A stretch of 64,000 nucleotides of DNA. Origin: Sphingosinicella soli (GTDB taxonomy: Bacteria; Pseudomonadota; Alphaproteobacteria; Sphingomonadales; Sphingomonadaceae). Location of the stretch: NCBI RefSeq assembly GCF_014199685.1, contig NZ_JACHNZ010000017.1:1-64000 (forward strand), in the 5' to 3' direction. A model generated the notes under the pieces. That model was given only the letters and a program-made list of their open reading frames with translations, searched no databases and was not told the DNA's origin. Shown here piece after piece: positions 1 to 9,486 of this stretch. Made by a program: the position numbers and the translations under genes. How positions within the stretch are numbered: the stretch's first letter is position 1; each line of letters begins with the position of its first letter.

Positions 1-105
1 GTCGCCACGGCGCAACTCGCCCTTGCCATCTCCGCCTGCCGCCTCCGCCCAGGATCACGCCATCACGCAGCGGCCCGGTGAATAAGAGGGGCTAGAGGCC
101 CGTCT

Positions 106-1233
<1,128 letters not shown>

Positions 1234-1276
1234 CACGTTCCCCCTCGGCGACACCCCTGACGCCGTGAAACCGGGT

Positions 1277-1355
1277 GTAACAGTGAAATGGTTAACGAAA
1301 TTTATACATGGAATCCTTAATTCTCAATGCATTGTAAATTTCACGTCACTGTTAC
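1277..1355. promoter_or_regulatory. Inverted repeat pair upstream of the sigma-54 activator
   Basis: GTAACAGTGA at 1277-1286 is matched by its exact reverse complement TCACTGTTAC at 1346-1355, and a third GTAACAG occurs at 1387-1393. Between the arms, on the minus strand, TATA-N7-TTAAC (1291-1306) resembles a CtrA full site (TTAA-N7-TTAAC) with the first half degenerate, and TTGAGA about 15 bases before TATAAA could be a vegetative promoter. The arrangement suggests regulated transcription of the activator. No binding protein can be named from sequence alone. Confidence 0.4.
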
Positions 1356-1393
1356 GCAACCGTCGTAATTCTGCGGTTTCGGGCATGTAACAG

Positions 1394-2155
1394 TTATATT
1401 CCGGCGTACCATTCGTAGCCCACGCGGTCTTCCCAGTAACCGCCCTTGCCGCCGCCCGTGGCCGCGAGGGTGGAGGCCACCTCGACGCGCATCACGAACT
1501 TCGCGTGCTTGTAGCCGAGCTGGCGTTCGACACGCAGGCGCAGCGGCGCGCCGTGGCCCGTGGGCAAAGGCGCATCGTTCATGCCCCAGGCCAGAATCGT
1601 CTGCGGGTGGAACGCATCGATGAGGTCGATCGATTCGTAATAGCGCGTGCCGCGGAAATCGTCGGCGCAGTGAAAGATCACATAGCGCGCATCATCCCTC
1701 AGTCCCGCCGAATCGAGCAGCGTTTTCAAAGGCACGCCCGTCCACTTGCCGATCGCGCTCCACCCCTCCACGCAGTCGTGCCGGGTGATCTGCGTGCGCG
1801 CGGGTAGGGCGCGGATCGCGGGCAGCGACAAGGAAAGCGGCCGCGCGACGAGGCCGTCGACGATAAGCCGCCAGTCCGCGAAACCGCTTGCCGCATGGCG
1901 GGCGAAGACGGGGTCGGCAGGCATGGTGTTGCCGTTCATGCGGAACACCGGCGACATCTCCGCCGCGCTGAACTCGCGGGCGAGCGCGTCGCGTCCGGTG
2001 ATGAGCCGCTGCGCGCGCATCGTCAGCGTCTCGGCGCCGAACAGCGCCTTTCGGAAGCCTTCGTTCTGCCCAAGGCGGTCGCATCCCGAAACGGCAAGCC
2101 CCGCTCCGGCGACAAGGCTTCCGACAAGGCCGCGACGGGTAACATGGGGTATCAT
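1394..2155 (-). CDS. Molybdopterin-dependent oxidoreductase, sulfite-oxidase fold, Tat-exported
   Basis: This 253-residue protein matches the oxidoreductase molybdopterin-binding family (sulfite oxidase/MsrP fold). The N-terminus has a twin-arginine signal (TRRGLVGS), a hydrophobic stretch and a VSGC motif that could also serve as a lipobox near residue 25. The expected Mo-ligand cysteine is in HDCVEGWSAIGKW, around residue 125. It should act in the periplasm as the catalytic subunit, passing electrons to or from the cytochrome b561 encoded directly upstream, with which it overlaps by 4 bases. The partner is a b561-type cytochrome, not an MsrQ-like protein, so methionine sulfoxide repair is only one option. 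The substrate is unknown. Confidence 0.85.
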   Translation of the reverse strand: MIPHVTRRGLVGSLVAGAGLAVSGCDRLGQNEGFRKALFGAETLTMRAQRLITGRDALAREFSAAEMSPVFRMNGNTMPADPVFARHAASGFADWRLIVDGLVARPLSLSLPAIRALPARTQITRHDCVEGWSAIGKWTGVPLKTLLDSAGLRDDARYVIFHCADDFRGTRYYESIDLIDAFHPQTILAWGMNDAPLPTGHGAPLRLRVERQLGYKHAKFVMRVEVASTLAATGGGKGGYWEDRVGYEWYAGI

Positions 2156-2943
2156 GGCGTCTCTTCCCGTATGCGATAGCGGCCCGTTATCATCGATATG
2201 ATGCCGTTAACCGGCCCTGCGAGCAGCACCATCAGCAGGTGGACGGCGATGAACGCCAGGATCAGCGCCGCGCTGATGAAATGCACCGAGCGCGCCGACT
2301 GCCGCCCCCCGAACAGATCGACCACCCACGGCCACGCGGCGTCGATGGCGGGCGACATGCCGAGGCCGCTCAGCACGATCGCGGGCAGCAGGATGAACAC
2401 CACGCCCCCGTACGCGAGCTTCTGCAGCACGTTGTAGCGCAGCGCCGCCTCGCCGCGCGGAAAGCGGAGCAGGGCGTGCGCCTTGATATCCTGCCACACA
2501 TGGCCGGGGGCAAGCTCCCGCCGGGTCGGCAGCAGCGCGGCGGCATGGCGGGATGCGGCGGCCCAGACGAGGTAAAGGCTCCCGGCAACGGCGAGCACCC
2601 ACGCGAACGCAATGTGCCAGCGCCGGGCCAGCGCCAGATTGTAGGTGGAAGGGATCGTCGCCCAGTGCGGGAAGGCGAGGGCGCGCGACACGCCGCCGGG
2701 ATCGCTCCAGCGCCCGAGCACGCCGGTCGTCTCGACACGCAGATCGCCGACGCGCAGCACCCCGGTGGAGCGCGTCGCGTAGATCTCCAGCCAGGCCGGA
2801 TCGGGATTGGCGCCGTAGTGCCCCCAATAGAGGCGGGGGTGGGCGTTGAAGATCATCAGGCCGCTCATCAGCAGCACGAACACCGCGATCGCATTCGTCC
2901 AGTGCCAGAGCCTGACGGGCAGTCTGTGGCGGCGGACGATCAT
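2152..2943 (-). CDS. Cytochrome b561-family membrane subunit
   Basis: This is an integral membrane haem protein of 263 residues, partner of the adjacent molybdoenzyme. About four transmembrane segments are visible. Candidate haem ligands are histidines in the first helix (PVRLWHWTNA), in the RRWHIAFAW segment and in late helices (VHFISAAL, FIAVHLLM). It likely connects the periplasmic molybdopterin protein to the quinone pool. The ATG at 2943 starts one base after the TAG of the gene upstream, and its end overlaps the molybdoenzyme start by 4 bases, so the three genes form one minus-strand operon. In-frame extension upstream is arginine-rich and not membrane-like, which argues against a longer start. 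Confidence 0.85.
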   Translation of the reverse strand: MIVRRHRLPVRLWHWTNAIAVFVLLMSGLMIFNAHPRLYWGHYGANPDPAWLEIYATRSTGVLRVGDLRVETTGVLGRWSDPGGVSRALAFPHWATIPSTYNLALARRWHIAFAWVLAVAGSLYLVWAAASRHAAALLPTRRELAPGHVWQDIKAHALLRFPRGEAALRYNVLQKLAYGGVVFILLPAIVLSGLGMSPAIDAAWPWVVDLFGGRQSARSVHFISAALILAFIAVHLLMVLLAGPVNGIISMITGRYRIREETP

Positions 2944-2944
2944 G

Positions 2945-3841
2945 CTACCAGCCCTTCGCCGCGATCCAGTAAGGCCCCGTGCAGGCGCGCGGGAGGCCTT
3001 CGAGCAGGTAGCCCGGCGGCGGCGGCTCGGTGGTGCCGCCGCCCGAAAGCGACACGGCGCCGCCGACCCGAAGCGTGCCGCCCGCCGCGCCGTCGCGCAC
3101 GGTGAGCGTGCCGGCTTCGTCCGCAAGGCGTGCCGAGGAAGGCCAGAGCACGAGGCGGCTCTCGCCGCTCTCGCTGCCGACGCGCAGGCAGCCGTCCTTC
3201 ACGAACAGCGTGCCGGTGAACAGCGCCTGCATCGCGGCGCGCGAAGGATCGCGGGCCTGCGGGAAGGCCGTCACGGCGCCCGCGCTTTGCGGCTGCGGGA
3301 TGCTGTCGTCGCCTACGACGGTCAGCACGGTGGCCGGGGAGAGTTTCAGGCGGCCCGCAGCGACGGCGGCTTTTGCGGCGGCATCGTCGACGACGTTCAG
3401 CAGCACGCGGTTCGCCTCGATATCCCGCTCCGTGCCGACGAGCGCCAGCCCCGCCGCCTCGAACGCGTCCTTGGCCTCGGTTTCGGCGTCGGCGAGTTCG
3501 GCGAGCGAATAGTCCACGCTGCGCGGCACGAAGGCATCGTCGCCGACGTAGCGCTTCAGCTTTTGCGCCGCATCGCCCTTGAACAGCACCACGGCCTGCG
3601 TCTTGGGCTCATGTTCGAGGTAGAGCCCCGCGAAGTCCGGATCGGTGCGGACACGCAGCTGGAAGATGGCGAGCCGGTCGGCAAGGCGCATCCGCGCCTC
3701 CGCCTCCTCAAGGCTGATGCCGAGCGTGCGGGAGAGGTGCAGCGCCGCATCCGCCGCGCTCGTCGGTTCGGGCGGCTGCGCGGCCGCGCCCGCGGCAATC
3801 AGCGGAAACGCGGTCAGCATCACGCGGTACAGGGTCTTCAC
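2945..3841 (-). CDS. Exported protein of unknown function, protease-prodomain-like N-terminal half
   Basis: This 298-residue protein begins with a signal peptide (VKTLYRVMLTAFPLIAAG, cleavage likely after AAGAAA). The GTG at 3841 has AAGGGG six bases upstream. The region from about 45 to 160 (helical EEAEARMRLADRL, then FAGLYLEHEP and AVVLFKGDA) looks to me like the inhibitor/prodomain half of alpha-lytic-type serine proteases, but no catalytic Ser/His/Asp domain follows. The C-terminal third has a conserved-looking Cys pair and a glycine/proline-rich loop. It is first in the operon with cytochrome b561 and the molybdoenzyme, so it may be an accessory of that complex. Function is not recognised. 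Confidence 0.7.
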   Translation of the reverse strand: MKTLYRVMLTAFPLIAAGAAAQPPEPTSAADAALHLSRTLGISLEEAEARMRLADRLAIFQLRVRTDPDFAGLYLEHEPKTQAVVLFKGDAAQKLKRYVGDDAFVPRSVDYSLAELADAETEAKDAFEAAGLALVGTERDIEANRVLLNVVDDAAAKAAVAAGRLKLSPATVLTVVGDDSIPQPQSAGAVTAFPQARDPSRAAMQALFTGTLFVKDGCLRVGSESGESRLVLWPSSARLADEAGTLTVRDGAAGGTLRVGGAVSLSGGGTTEPPPPGYLLEGLPRACTGPYWIAAKGW

Positions 3842-3921
3842 GACGTCCCCTTGTATTATGTGGGCAACACACCCAATATGGTGATAAGCATAGGACAGGA
3901 AACGGATCATTAGGAGCGGTA

Positions 3922-5109
3922 ATGCAGACCGAAACCGAGCTGAAGCTTCAGGCCCCCGATGCGGTGATCGCCGTGGCGCCCGAAAAAGCCGCCGGGCTGG
4001 TGCCGATCAGCGACGAGAAGCGGACCAAGCTCGAAGCCACGGTGGACAGTTTCGTCGATGACCTGCTGGCGCAGGATGCGAACAGCCCGGCGTTCGGCAA
4101 GCTGGTCGACGAGGTGACCGCGCTCGGCCGCCGCGAGATCGCCGAGGCCGCGCAGCATTCGAACCGCTTTCTCGAACGGCCGGTGAAGGCGATCAACGCC
4201 GAGGGCAATATCGGCAAGGATCTCGTGGCGCTGCGCCGCACGGTGGAAGACCTCGATCCCGGCACCGACGGCAAGAAGCTGGCGCCGCGCAAGATCCTGG
4301 GCATCATCCCCTTCGGCAGCCGCGCCAACCGCTATTTCGACAAGTACCGCTCCGCGCAGAGCCACATCTCGGGCATTCTCGAAAATCTGGCGAACAGCCG
4401 CGAGGAGCTTTTCCGCGACAATGCCGCGATCGACGTCGAACGCCAGAACCTCTGGAAGACGATGGAGAAGCTGGAACAGATGATCCACGTCTCCAAGACG
4501 CTCGACGCGAAGCTGGAGGCGGCGGCGAACGAGCTGGAAGTGTCCGATCCCGCCAAGGCGAAGACGATCCGCGAAAGCGCACTCTTCTACGCGCGGCAGC
4601 GGACGACCGACCTGCTCACGCAGATGGCGGTGAGCGTGCAGGGTTATCTGGCGCTCGATCTCGTAAAGAAGAACAATGTCGAGCTGACCAAGGGCGTCGA
4701 CCGCGCCTCGACGACGACGGTGTCGGCGCTGCGCACGGCCGTCACGGTCGCGCAGGCGCTGACCAGCCAGCGGCTGGTGCTCGACCAGATCACCGCGCTC
4801 AACACCACGACCGCCGGTGTCATCGATTCGACGAGCACGATGCTGCGCACGCAGACGGGCGAGATCCACAAGCAGGCGACGTCCGCCACGATCCCGATCG
4901 AGACGCTGAAGCGCGCGTTCGAGAACATCTACGCGACGATGGATTCGATCGACACGTTCAAGCGGGACGCGCTCGTTTCGATGAAGGAAACGGTGGATAC
5001 GCTGTCCGACGAGGTCGAAAAGTCGCGCGGCTACATCGCGCGGGCCGAAGGCGCCTCGCAGGCGCAGGTGAAGGGCCCGGCGACGACCTTCAAGGCGATC
5101 GAGGGCTGA
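3922..5109 (+). CDS. telA: TelA/KlaA family protein (toxic anion resistance)
   Basis: This 395-residue cytoplasmic protein is almost entirely helical and matches the TelA family (PF05816). Typical family segments are visible: a FGKLVDEV-like region near 50, LGIIPFG around 130, YFDKYRSAQSHI around 145, and a long helix-rich middle ending with SMKETVDTLSDEVEKSRGYI. Members were named for tellurite resistance; the molecular function is still unsettled and links to envelope stress have been proposed. TAGGAG lies five bases before the ATG. It is followed after two bases by an XpaC-like gene, the usual partner, so the two probably act together. The name reflects the family, not a tested phenotype. 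Confidence 0.88.
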   Translation: MQTETELKLQAPDAVIAVAPEKAAGLVPISDEKRTKLEATVDSFVDDLLAQDANSPAFGKLVDEVTALGRREIAEAAQHSNRFLERPVKAINAEGNIGKDLVALRRTVEDLDPGTDGKKLAPRKILGIIPFGSRANRYFDKYRSAQSHISGILENLANSREELFRDNAAIDVERQNLWKTMEKLEQMIHVSKTLDAKLEAAANELEVSDPAKAKTIRESALFYARQRTTDLLTQMAVSVQGYLALDLVKKNNVELTKGVDRASTTTVSALRTAVTVAQALTSQRLVLDQITALNTTTAGVIDSTSTMLRTQTGEIHKQATSATIPIETLKRAFENIYATMDSIDTFKRDALVSMKETVDTLSDEVEKSRGYIARAEGASQAQVKGPATTFKAIEG

Positions 5110-5111
5110 AC

Positions 5112-5825
5112 GTGGCGCGTGAAGTTTCCGACATCCTGAAACGCGCCGACGACATGTTCGGCCGCCTCGCGCGCACGCCCGAAGGCCGCGCTGCGGTGAT
5201 GCGGCGGGCGCGGCGGCACACGCAATCGCTGATGCGGCGGGTGACGAACGCGGGCATCGCCGTGGTCGTCGTCGTTGTCGCCGCCCTGTTGTTCGGCATT
5301 TTCGTGGGTCCGCTGGGGATCAACGGCCTGCTTCTCCTGGCGCTCGCGGCGCTGGGTCTCGGCGGCTTTTTCCTGCTGCGCACGCCGCGCATCGACATGC
5401 CGACGACGCAGGCCATGAAAAGCGCCGACCTCGCCGCGATCCCGCGCCGCGTGGAGGACTGGCTCGAACGCCAGCGCCGCAACCTGCCGTCGCGCGCGGC
5501 AAAACAGGTGGATGAAATTCTGCTGCGGCTGGAAGTGCTCGGCGAACAACTGGGCCAGGTGACGTCGGGCCAGCCGATCGCAGGCGACGCCCGCCGCCTG
5601 ATCGGCGAGCACCTGCCGCGCCTTGTCGACACCTATCTCAAGGTGCCGCAAGCCTATCGCGCCTCGGGTAGCGAGGCGGAAAAACAGCTTCTCGACGGCC
5701 TCGTCACCATCGCCGACGAACTTCGCCGCCTCTCCGAGCAGCTCGTACGCGGCGACCTCGACGCGCTCGCCGTCGAGGGTAAATTCCTTGAACAGCGCTA
5801 CCGGGAAAACGGCACGCTTACTTAG
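5112..5825 (+). CDS. XpaC-like membrane protein (5-bromo-4-chloroindolyl phosphate hydrolysis family)
   Basis: This 237-residue protein has a short cytoplasmic N-terminus, two transmembrane helices at about 45-65 (AVVVVVVAALLFGIF) and 70-88 (LLLLALAALGLGGFFLL), and a long helical C-terminal domain predicted to be cytoplasmic with coiled-coil character. This layout and its position two bases after telA fit the XpaC family (PF10112). The start is a GTG. It likely tethers or assists the TelA protein at the membrane. The family name derives from an old phosphatase phenotype in Bacillus, and I see no hydrolase motif, so enzymatic activity should not be assumed. Confidence 0.78.
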   Translation: MAREVSDILKRADDMFGRLARTPEGRAAVMRRARRHTQSLMRRVTNAGIAVVVVVVAALLFGIFVGPLGINGLLLLALAALGLGGFFLLRTPRIDMPTTQAMKSADLAAIPRRVEDWLERQRRNLPSRAAKQVDEILLRLEVLGEQLGQVTSGQPIAGDARRLIGEHLPRLVDTYLKVPQAYRASGSEAEKQLLDGLVTIADELRRLSEQLVRGDLDALAVEGKFLEQRYRENGTLT

Positions 5826-5903
5826 CAATCTAACAACCTCTCATTCCCGCGCGGTGGACGGGTGCCTGCGCGCGTGTCTATCTGGCGGGGAAGGAGAGTG
5901 TTC

Positions 5904-7199
5904 ATGGATTTTGATCTGCCCGCCGATCTCGTTGCCTATCTGGCGGAACTTGACGCCTTCATCGAGGCCGAGATCAGGCCGCTCGAACGCGCCGACGACA
6001 ACATCCGCTACTTCGACCACCGCCGCGAATGGGCGCGCACCGATTTCGAGAACGGCGGGCTGCCGAGCCACGAATGGGAAGCCCTGCTCGCCGAGGCGCA
6101 GCGCCACGCGGACGCCGCCGGGCACTGGCGCTTCTCCGCGCCGAAGGCTTACGGCGGGAAAGACGGCTCCAACCTCTGGATGGCGGTGATCCGCGAGCAT
6201 TTCGCCGCGAAGGGCCTTGGCCTTCACAACGATCTTCAGAACGAGCATTCGATCGTCGGTAACTTCCCCTTCGTCGCGATGTTCGAGACGTTCGGCACCG
6301 AGGCGCAGAAGCAGGAGTTCATCCTCGGCGGTTTCAAGCGCGAACGCATCGTCGCCTTCGGCCTCACCGAGCCCGGGCACGGCTCCGACGCGACGCACAT
6401 GGAAACGCGCGCCGTGCCGGAAACACGCGGCGGCGTGGCGGGCTGGCGCATCGACGGCGAGAAGATGTGGACCACGGGCATGCACGTCGCCACGCACTGC
6501 GCGACCTTCGCCCGCACGGACGGACCGGACGGCGACGCGCGCGGCATCACCTGCCTGCTCGTGCCGTCGGACACGCCGGGCGTGAAGATCGAGGAATATC
6601 TCTGGACCTTCAACATGCCCACCGACCACCCGCGCGTCTCGTTCACGAACGTCTGGGTGCCGGAAACCGCCGTGCTCGGCACGCCGGGCGCTGGTCTTGC
6701 GCTCGCGCAGTCGTTCGTTCACCAGAACCGCATCCGGCAGGCGGCCTCTTCGCTCGGCGCGGCGGTGTTCTGCATCGAGGAGAGCGTGAAATACGCGCGG
6801 GAACGCCGCCCCTTCGGCAAGGCGCTTGCGGAAAACCAGGCGATCCAGTTCCCGCTTGTCGAGCTTGCGACGCAGGCGGAAATGCTGCGGCTGCTGATCC
6901 GCAAGACCGCGTGGGAGATGGACCGGATGCCGCACAAGGCGATCGAGCGCGAACTCTCCGACCGTGTTTCGATGTGCAACTACTGGGCGAACCGCCTCGT
7001 CTGCGAGGCGGCGGACCGCGCCATGCAGGTGCACGGCGGCCTCGGCTATTCGCGGCACAAGCCGTTCGAGCACATCTACCGCCACCACCGCCGCTACCGA
7101 ATCACCGAGGGCGCAGAAGAGATCCAGATGCGCAAGGTGGCCGGCTTCCTGTTCGGTTACATGGGGCCGAAGAAGGCGGCGTTCGAAGGCCAGGGGTGA
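5904..7199 (+). CDS. Acyl-CoA dehydrogenase family protein
   Basis: This 431-residue flavoenzyme should catalyse FAD-dependent alpha,beta-dehydrogenation of an acyl-CoA. Family signatures are FGLTEPGHGSDATHM near 155-170, GEKMWTTG near 190, and a C-terminal block containing VHGGLGYSRHKPFEHIYRHHRRYRI. The ATG at 5904 follows GGAGAG by about five bases; in-frame sequence upstream lacks family similarity. The next gene begins inside its stop codon (GTGA), so translation is coupled. With the SDR and HMG-CoA lyase downstream, a branched-chain or other acyl-CoA catabolic role is likely. The acyl substrate cannot be told from sequence alone. Confidence 0.9.
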   Translation: MDFDLPADLVAYLAELDAFIEAEIRPLERADDNIRYFDHRREWARTDFENGGLPSHEWEALLAEAQRHADAAGHWRFSAPKAYGGKDGSNLWMAVIREHFAAKGLGLHNDLQNEHSIVGNFPFVAMFETFGTEAQKQEFILGGFKRERIVAFGLTEPGHGSDATHMETRAVPETRGGVAGWRIDGEKMWTTGMHVATHCATFARTDGPDGDARGITCLLVPSDTPGVKIEEYLWTFNMPTDHPRVSFTNVWVPETAVLGTPGAGLALAQSFVHQNRIRQAASSLGAAVFCIEESVKYARERRPFGKALAENQAIQFPLVELATQAEMLRLLIRKTAWEMDRMPHKAIERELSDRVSMCNYWANRLVCEAADRAMQVHGGLGYSRHKPFEHIYRHHRRYRITEGAEEIQMRKVAGFLFGYMGPKKAAFEGQG

Positions 7200-7690
7200 C
7201 GAAGACGCTCCTCATCGTGTGGCATTCGATGACCGGCGGCGCGCGGCAGCTCGCGCAGGCGGCAGCCGAGGGCGCCGCGCGCGAGGATGGCGTTTCGGTC
7301 GTGCTGAAACCCGCGCGCGAGACCGGCCCTGACGACCTGCTTGCGGCCGACGCCTATATGTTCGTCTGCCCGGAAAACCTCGCCGCGATCGCGGGTGTGA
7401 TGAAGGATTTCTTCGACCGCTGCTATTATCCCGCGCTCGGCCGCATCGACGCGAGACCTTATGTTACGCTGGTTTGCGCAGGCACGGACGGCGAGAGCGC
7501 GGTGCGCCAGATCGCGCGGATCGCGACCGGCTGGCGGCTGAAACCCGCGGCCGATCCGCGCATCGTGCTTACCCGCGCCGATACGCCCGAAGCCATCCTC
7601 GCGCCCAAAGTGATAGGGCCGGAAGAGCTTGAGGCGTGCCGCGATATGGGTCATGCGCTGGCTGCGGGATTGCAGATGGGTATCGTGTAG
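7196..7690 (+). CDS. Flavodoxin-like NAD(P)H-dependent oxidoreductase/FMN-binding protein
   Basis: This 164-residue protein has a flavodoxin fold. The N-terminal phosphate-binding loop is HSMTGGARQLAQA after the first beta strand LLIVWHS, the middle strand gives AYMFVCPENLAAIAG, and DFFDRCYYPAL resembles the aromatic loop that packs on FMN. It starts with GTG at 7196, overlapping the acyl-CoA dehydrogenase stop by four bases. The placement suggests a redox helper of the acyl-CoA pathway, perhaps an electron carrier or reductase, but no substrate can be named. Confidence 0.75.
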   Translation: MTKTLLIVWHSMTGGARQLAQAAAEGAAREDGVSVVLKPARETGPDDLLAADAYMFVCPENLAAIAGVMKDFFDRCYYPALGRIDARPYVTLVCAGTDGESAVRQIARIATGWRLKPAADPRIVLTRADTPEAILAPKVIGPEELEACRDMGHALAAGLQMGIV

Positions 7691-7701
7691 GGGATGAAGT
7701 G

Positions 7702-8475
7702 ATGGCTGGTTTCTCGTTCGATCTTTCGGGGCGCGTCGCGCTGGTGACGGGCGCTTCGTCGGGGTTCGGCGCCCGTTTCGCGCGGCAGCTTGCGGCGAGC
7801 GGCGCGAAGGTCGCGCTCGGCGCGCGGCGCGTGGATATGCTGAGCGCGCTTGCCGACGAGATCGCGCGCGCGGGCGGCGAGGCGCTCGCGGTGGAGATGG
7901 ATGTTTCAAGCGAAGCCTCCGTGATCGCGGCCTACGACCGCATCGAAGCGGAACTTGGCACGCCCGACAGCATCATCGCCAACGCCGGCATGAACATCGA
8001 AGGCTCGGCGACAGAGCTTGCGGTGGAGGATTTCAACCGCGTCATGGGCGTGAACCTCACGGGCGTGTTTCTCACCGTGCGCGAGGGCGCGCGGCGGATG
8101 TTGGCGTCGGGCGTGCGCGAGCGCGGGAACGGGCGCATCGTGATCGTCTCCTCGATCACGGCAAATTCCGTCAGCCCCGGCCTTGCGGCGTATTCGGCTT
8201 CGAAAGCGGCGGTGCAGCAGATGGGCAAGGTGCTGGCGCGCGACTGGGTGCGGCAGGGCATCAACGTCAATTCCATCTGCCCCGGCTATGCGCGCACCGA
8301 GATCAACAGCGACTGGTTCGATACCGAAGCCGGGCAGAAGCACATCGCGAAGTTCCCGCGCCGCCGCCTGATGGCGGAAGACAGCCTCGATGCGATGCTG
8401 CTCTACCTCGCGTCGGATGCAAGCGCCGCGATCACCGGCACCAGCTTCACGCTCGACGACGGGCAGTCGCTGTAG
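7702..8475 (+). CDS. Short-chain dehydrogenase/reductase
   Basis: This 257-residue classical SDR has the cofactor motif TGASSGFG at about residues 16-23, NAGMN near 92-96, a catalytic Ser (IVSSITANS) near 150, the YSASKAAV active-site Tyr/Lys near 164-168 and the PGYARTEIN segment after it. An Arg in LGARRVDM after the second strand favours NADP(H), although this is not decisive. It starts 11 bases after the flavodoxin-like gene. In this operon it could act on a 3-hydroxyacyl-CoA or a ketone intermediate. Exact substrate unknown. Confidence 0.88.
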   Translation: MAGFSFDLSGRVALVTGASSGFGARFARQLAASGAKVALGARRVDMLSALADEIARAGGEALAVEMDVSSEASVIAAYDRIEAELGTPDSIIANAGMNIEGSATELAVEDFNRVMGVNLTGVFLTVREGARRMLASGVRERGNGRIVIVSSITANSVSPGLAAYSASKAAVQQMGKVLARDWVRQGINVNSICPGYARTEINSDWFDTEAGQKHIAKFPRRRLMAEDSLDAMLLYLASDASAAITGTSFTLDDGQSL

Positions 8476-8544
8476 AGCCGCAGGGGGATTGACGCGGGCG
8501 CGGAAATCCCCAAGTCGGTCGGGCAGGATTGCAGGAGAGACGGC

Positions 8545-9486
8545 ATGGCGGACGTAACGATCGTGGAGGTGGGCGCGCGCGACGGCCTGCAGAACGAGCC
8601 GGAGATCGTTTCCACCGAACACAAGCTCGGCCTCATCACGCGCATGATCGACGCGGGCGTTCGGCGCCTCGAAGTCGCGAGCTTCGTCAATCCCAAGCGC
8701 GTGCCGCAGATGGCGGACGCGGAAGCCGTGATCGCCGGGCTGCCGGACCGCCGCGACGTCTCCTACATCGGGCTCTGCCTCAACAAGCGCGGCGTGCTGC
8801 GCGCGATCGAAAGCCGCGAGGGCAACAAGCGCGGGGTCGATGAAGCGGGCTGCGTGCTCGTCGCCTCCAACACCTTCGGCCAGCGCAACCAGGGTCAGAC
8901 CGTCGACGAGGGTATCGCCGAAAACCGCGAAATGCTGCGGCTGGCGCGAGAGAGCGGGCTTGTCGCGCAGGTGACGATCTCGGCGTCGTTCGGTTGCCCG
9001 TTCGAAGGCTATGTGCCGCCCGAAACCGTCGTGCGCTGCGCCGTGGCCATGGCCGAGGCGGGCGCCGAGGAGATTGCGCTTGCCGACACGATCGGTGTCG
9101 GCGTGCCCGCGCAGGTGAGCGACCTGTTCGGCCGCGTCCGCGCCGCGGTGGGCGACAGCGTCCGTCTGCGCGCGCACTTCCACAACACGCGCGGCACCGG
9201 TATCGCCAACGCCTGGGCGGCGTACGGTGCGGGCGTGAACGTGCTCGATTCCTCGCTCGGCGGGCTTGGCGGCTGCCCGTTCGCACCCAAGGCGACCGGC
9301 AACATCTCGACCGAAGACCTGCTGTTCATGCTGGATGGCTCGGGCGTTTCCACCGGCGTCGATCTCGTGTCGGCAATTGCCGTGAACCACTGGTTCGAAA
9401 CCGTGATGGGTCGGCCGCTGCCCTCGATGGTCGCGAAGGCCGGGCCGCCGCAGGGCGCGTACCCCGCACCGAACTACTGCGTCTGA
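8545..9486 (+). CDS. mvaB: Hydroxymethylglutaryl-CoA lyase
   Basis: This 313-residue TIM-barrel enzyme cleaves (S)-HMG-CoA into acetoacetate and acetyl-CoA, the last step of leucine degradation. Diagnostic motifs are VGARDGLQNE with catalytic Arg at residue 12, EVASFVNPKRVPQM, the metal-binding HFHNTRGTG, and the G-loop GGLGGCPFAP with the active-site Cys. It is the last gene of the acyl-CoA operon, preceded by a 69-base gap with AGGAGA close to the ATG. Its last 13 bases overlap the 3' end of a convergent MFS transporter gene. Other leucine-pathway enzymes are not in the window, so the operon may serve a related acyl-CoA route. Confidence 0.92.
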   Translation: MADVTIVEVGARDGLQNEPEIVSTEHKLGLITRMIDAGVRRLEVASFVNPKRVPQMADAEAVIAGLPDRRDVSYIGLCLNKRGVLRAIESREGNKRGVDEAGCVLVASNTFGQRNQGQTVDEGIAENREMLRLARESGLVAQVTISASFGCPFEGYVPPETVVRCAVAMAEAGAEEIALADTIGVGVPAQVSDLFGRVRAAVGDSVRLRAHFHNTRGTGIANAWAAYGAGVNVLDSSLGGLGGCPFAPKATGNISTEDLLFMLDGSGVSTGVDLVSAIAVNHWFETVMGRPLPSMVAKAGPPQGAYPAPNYCV

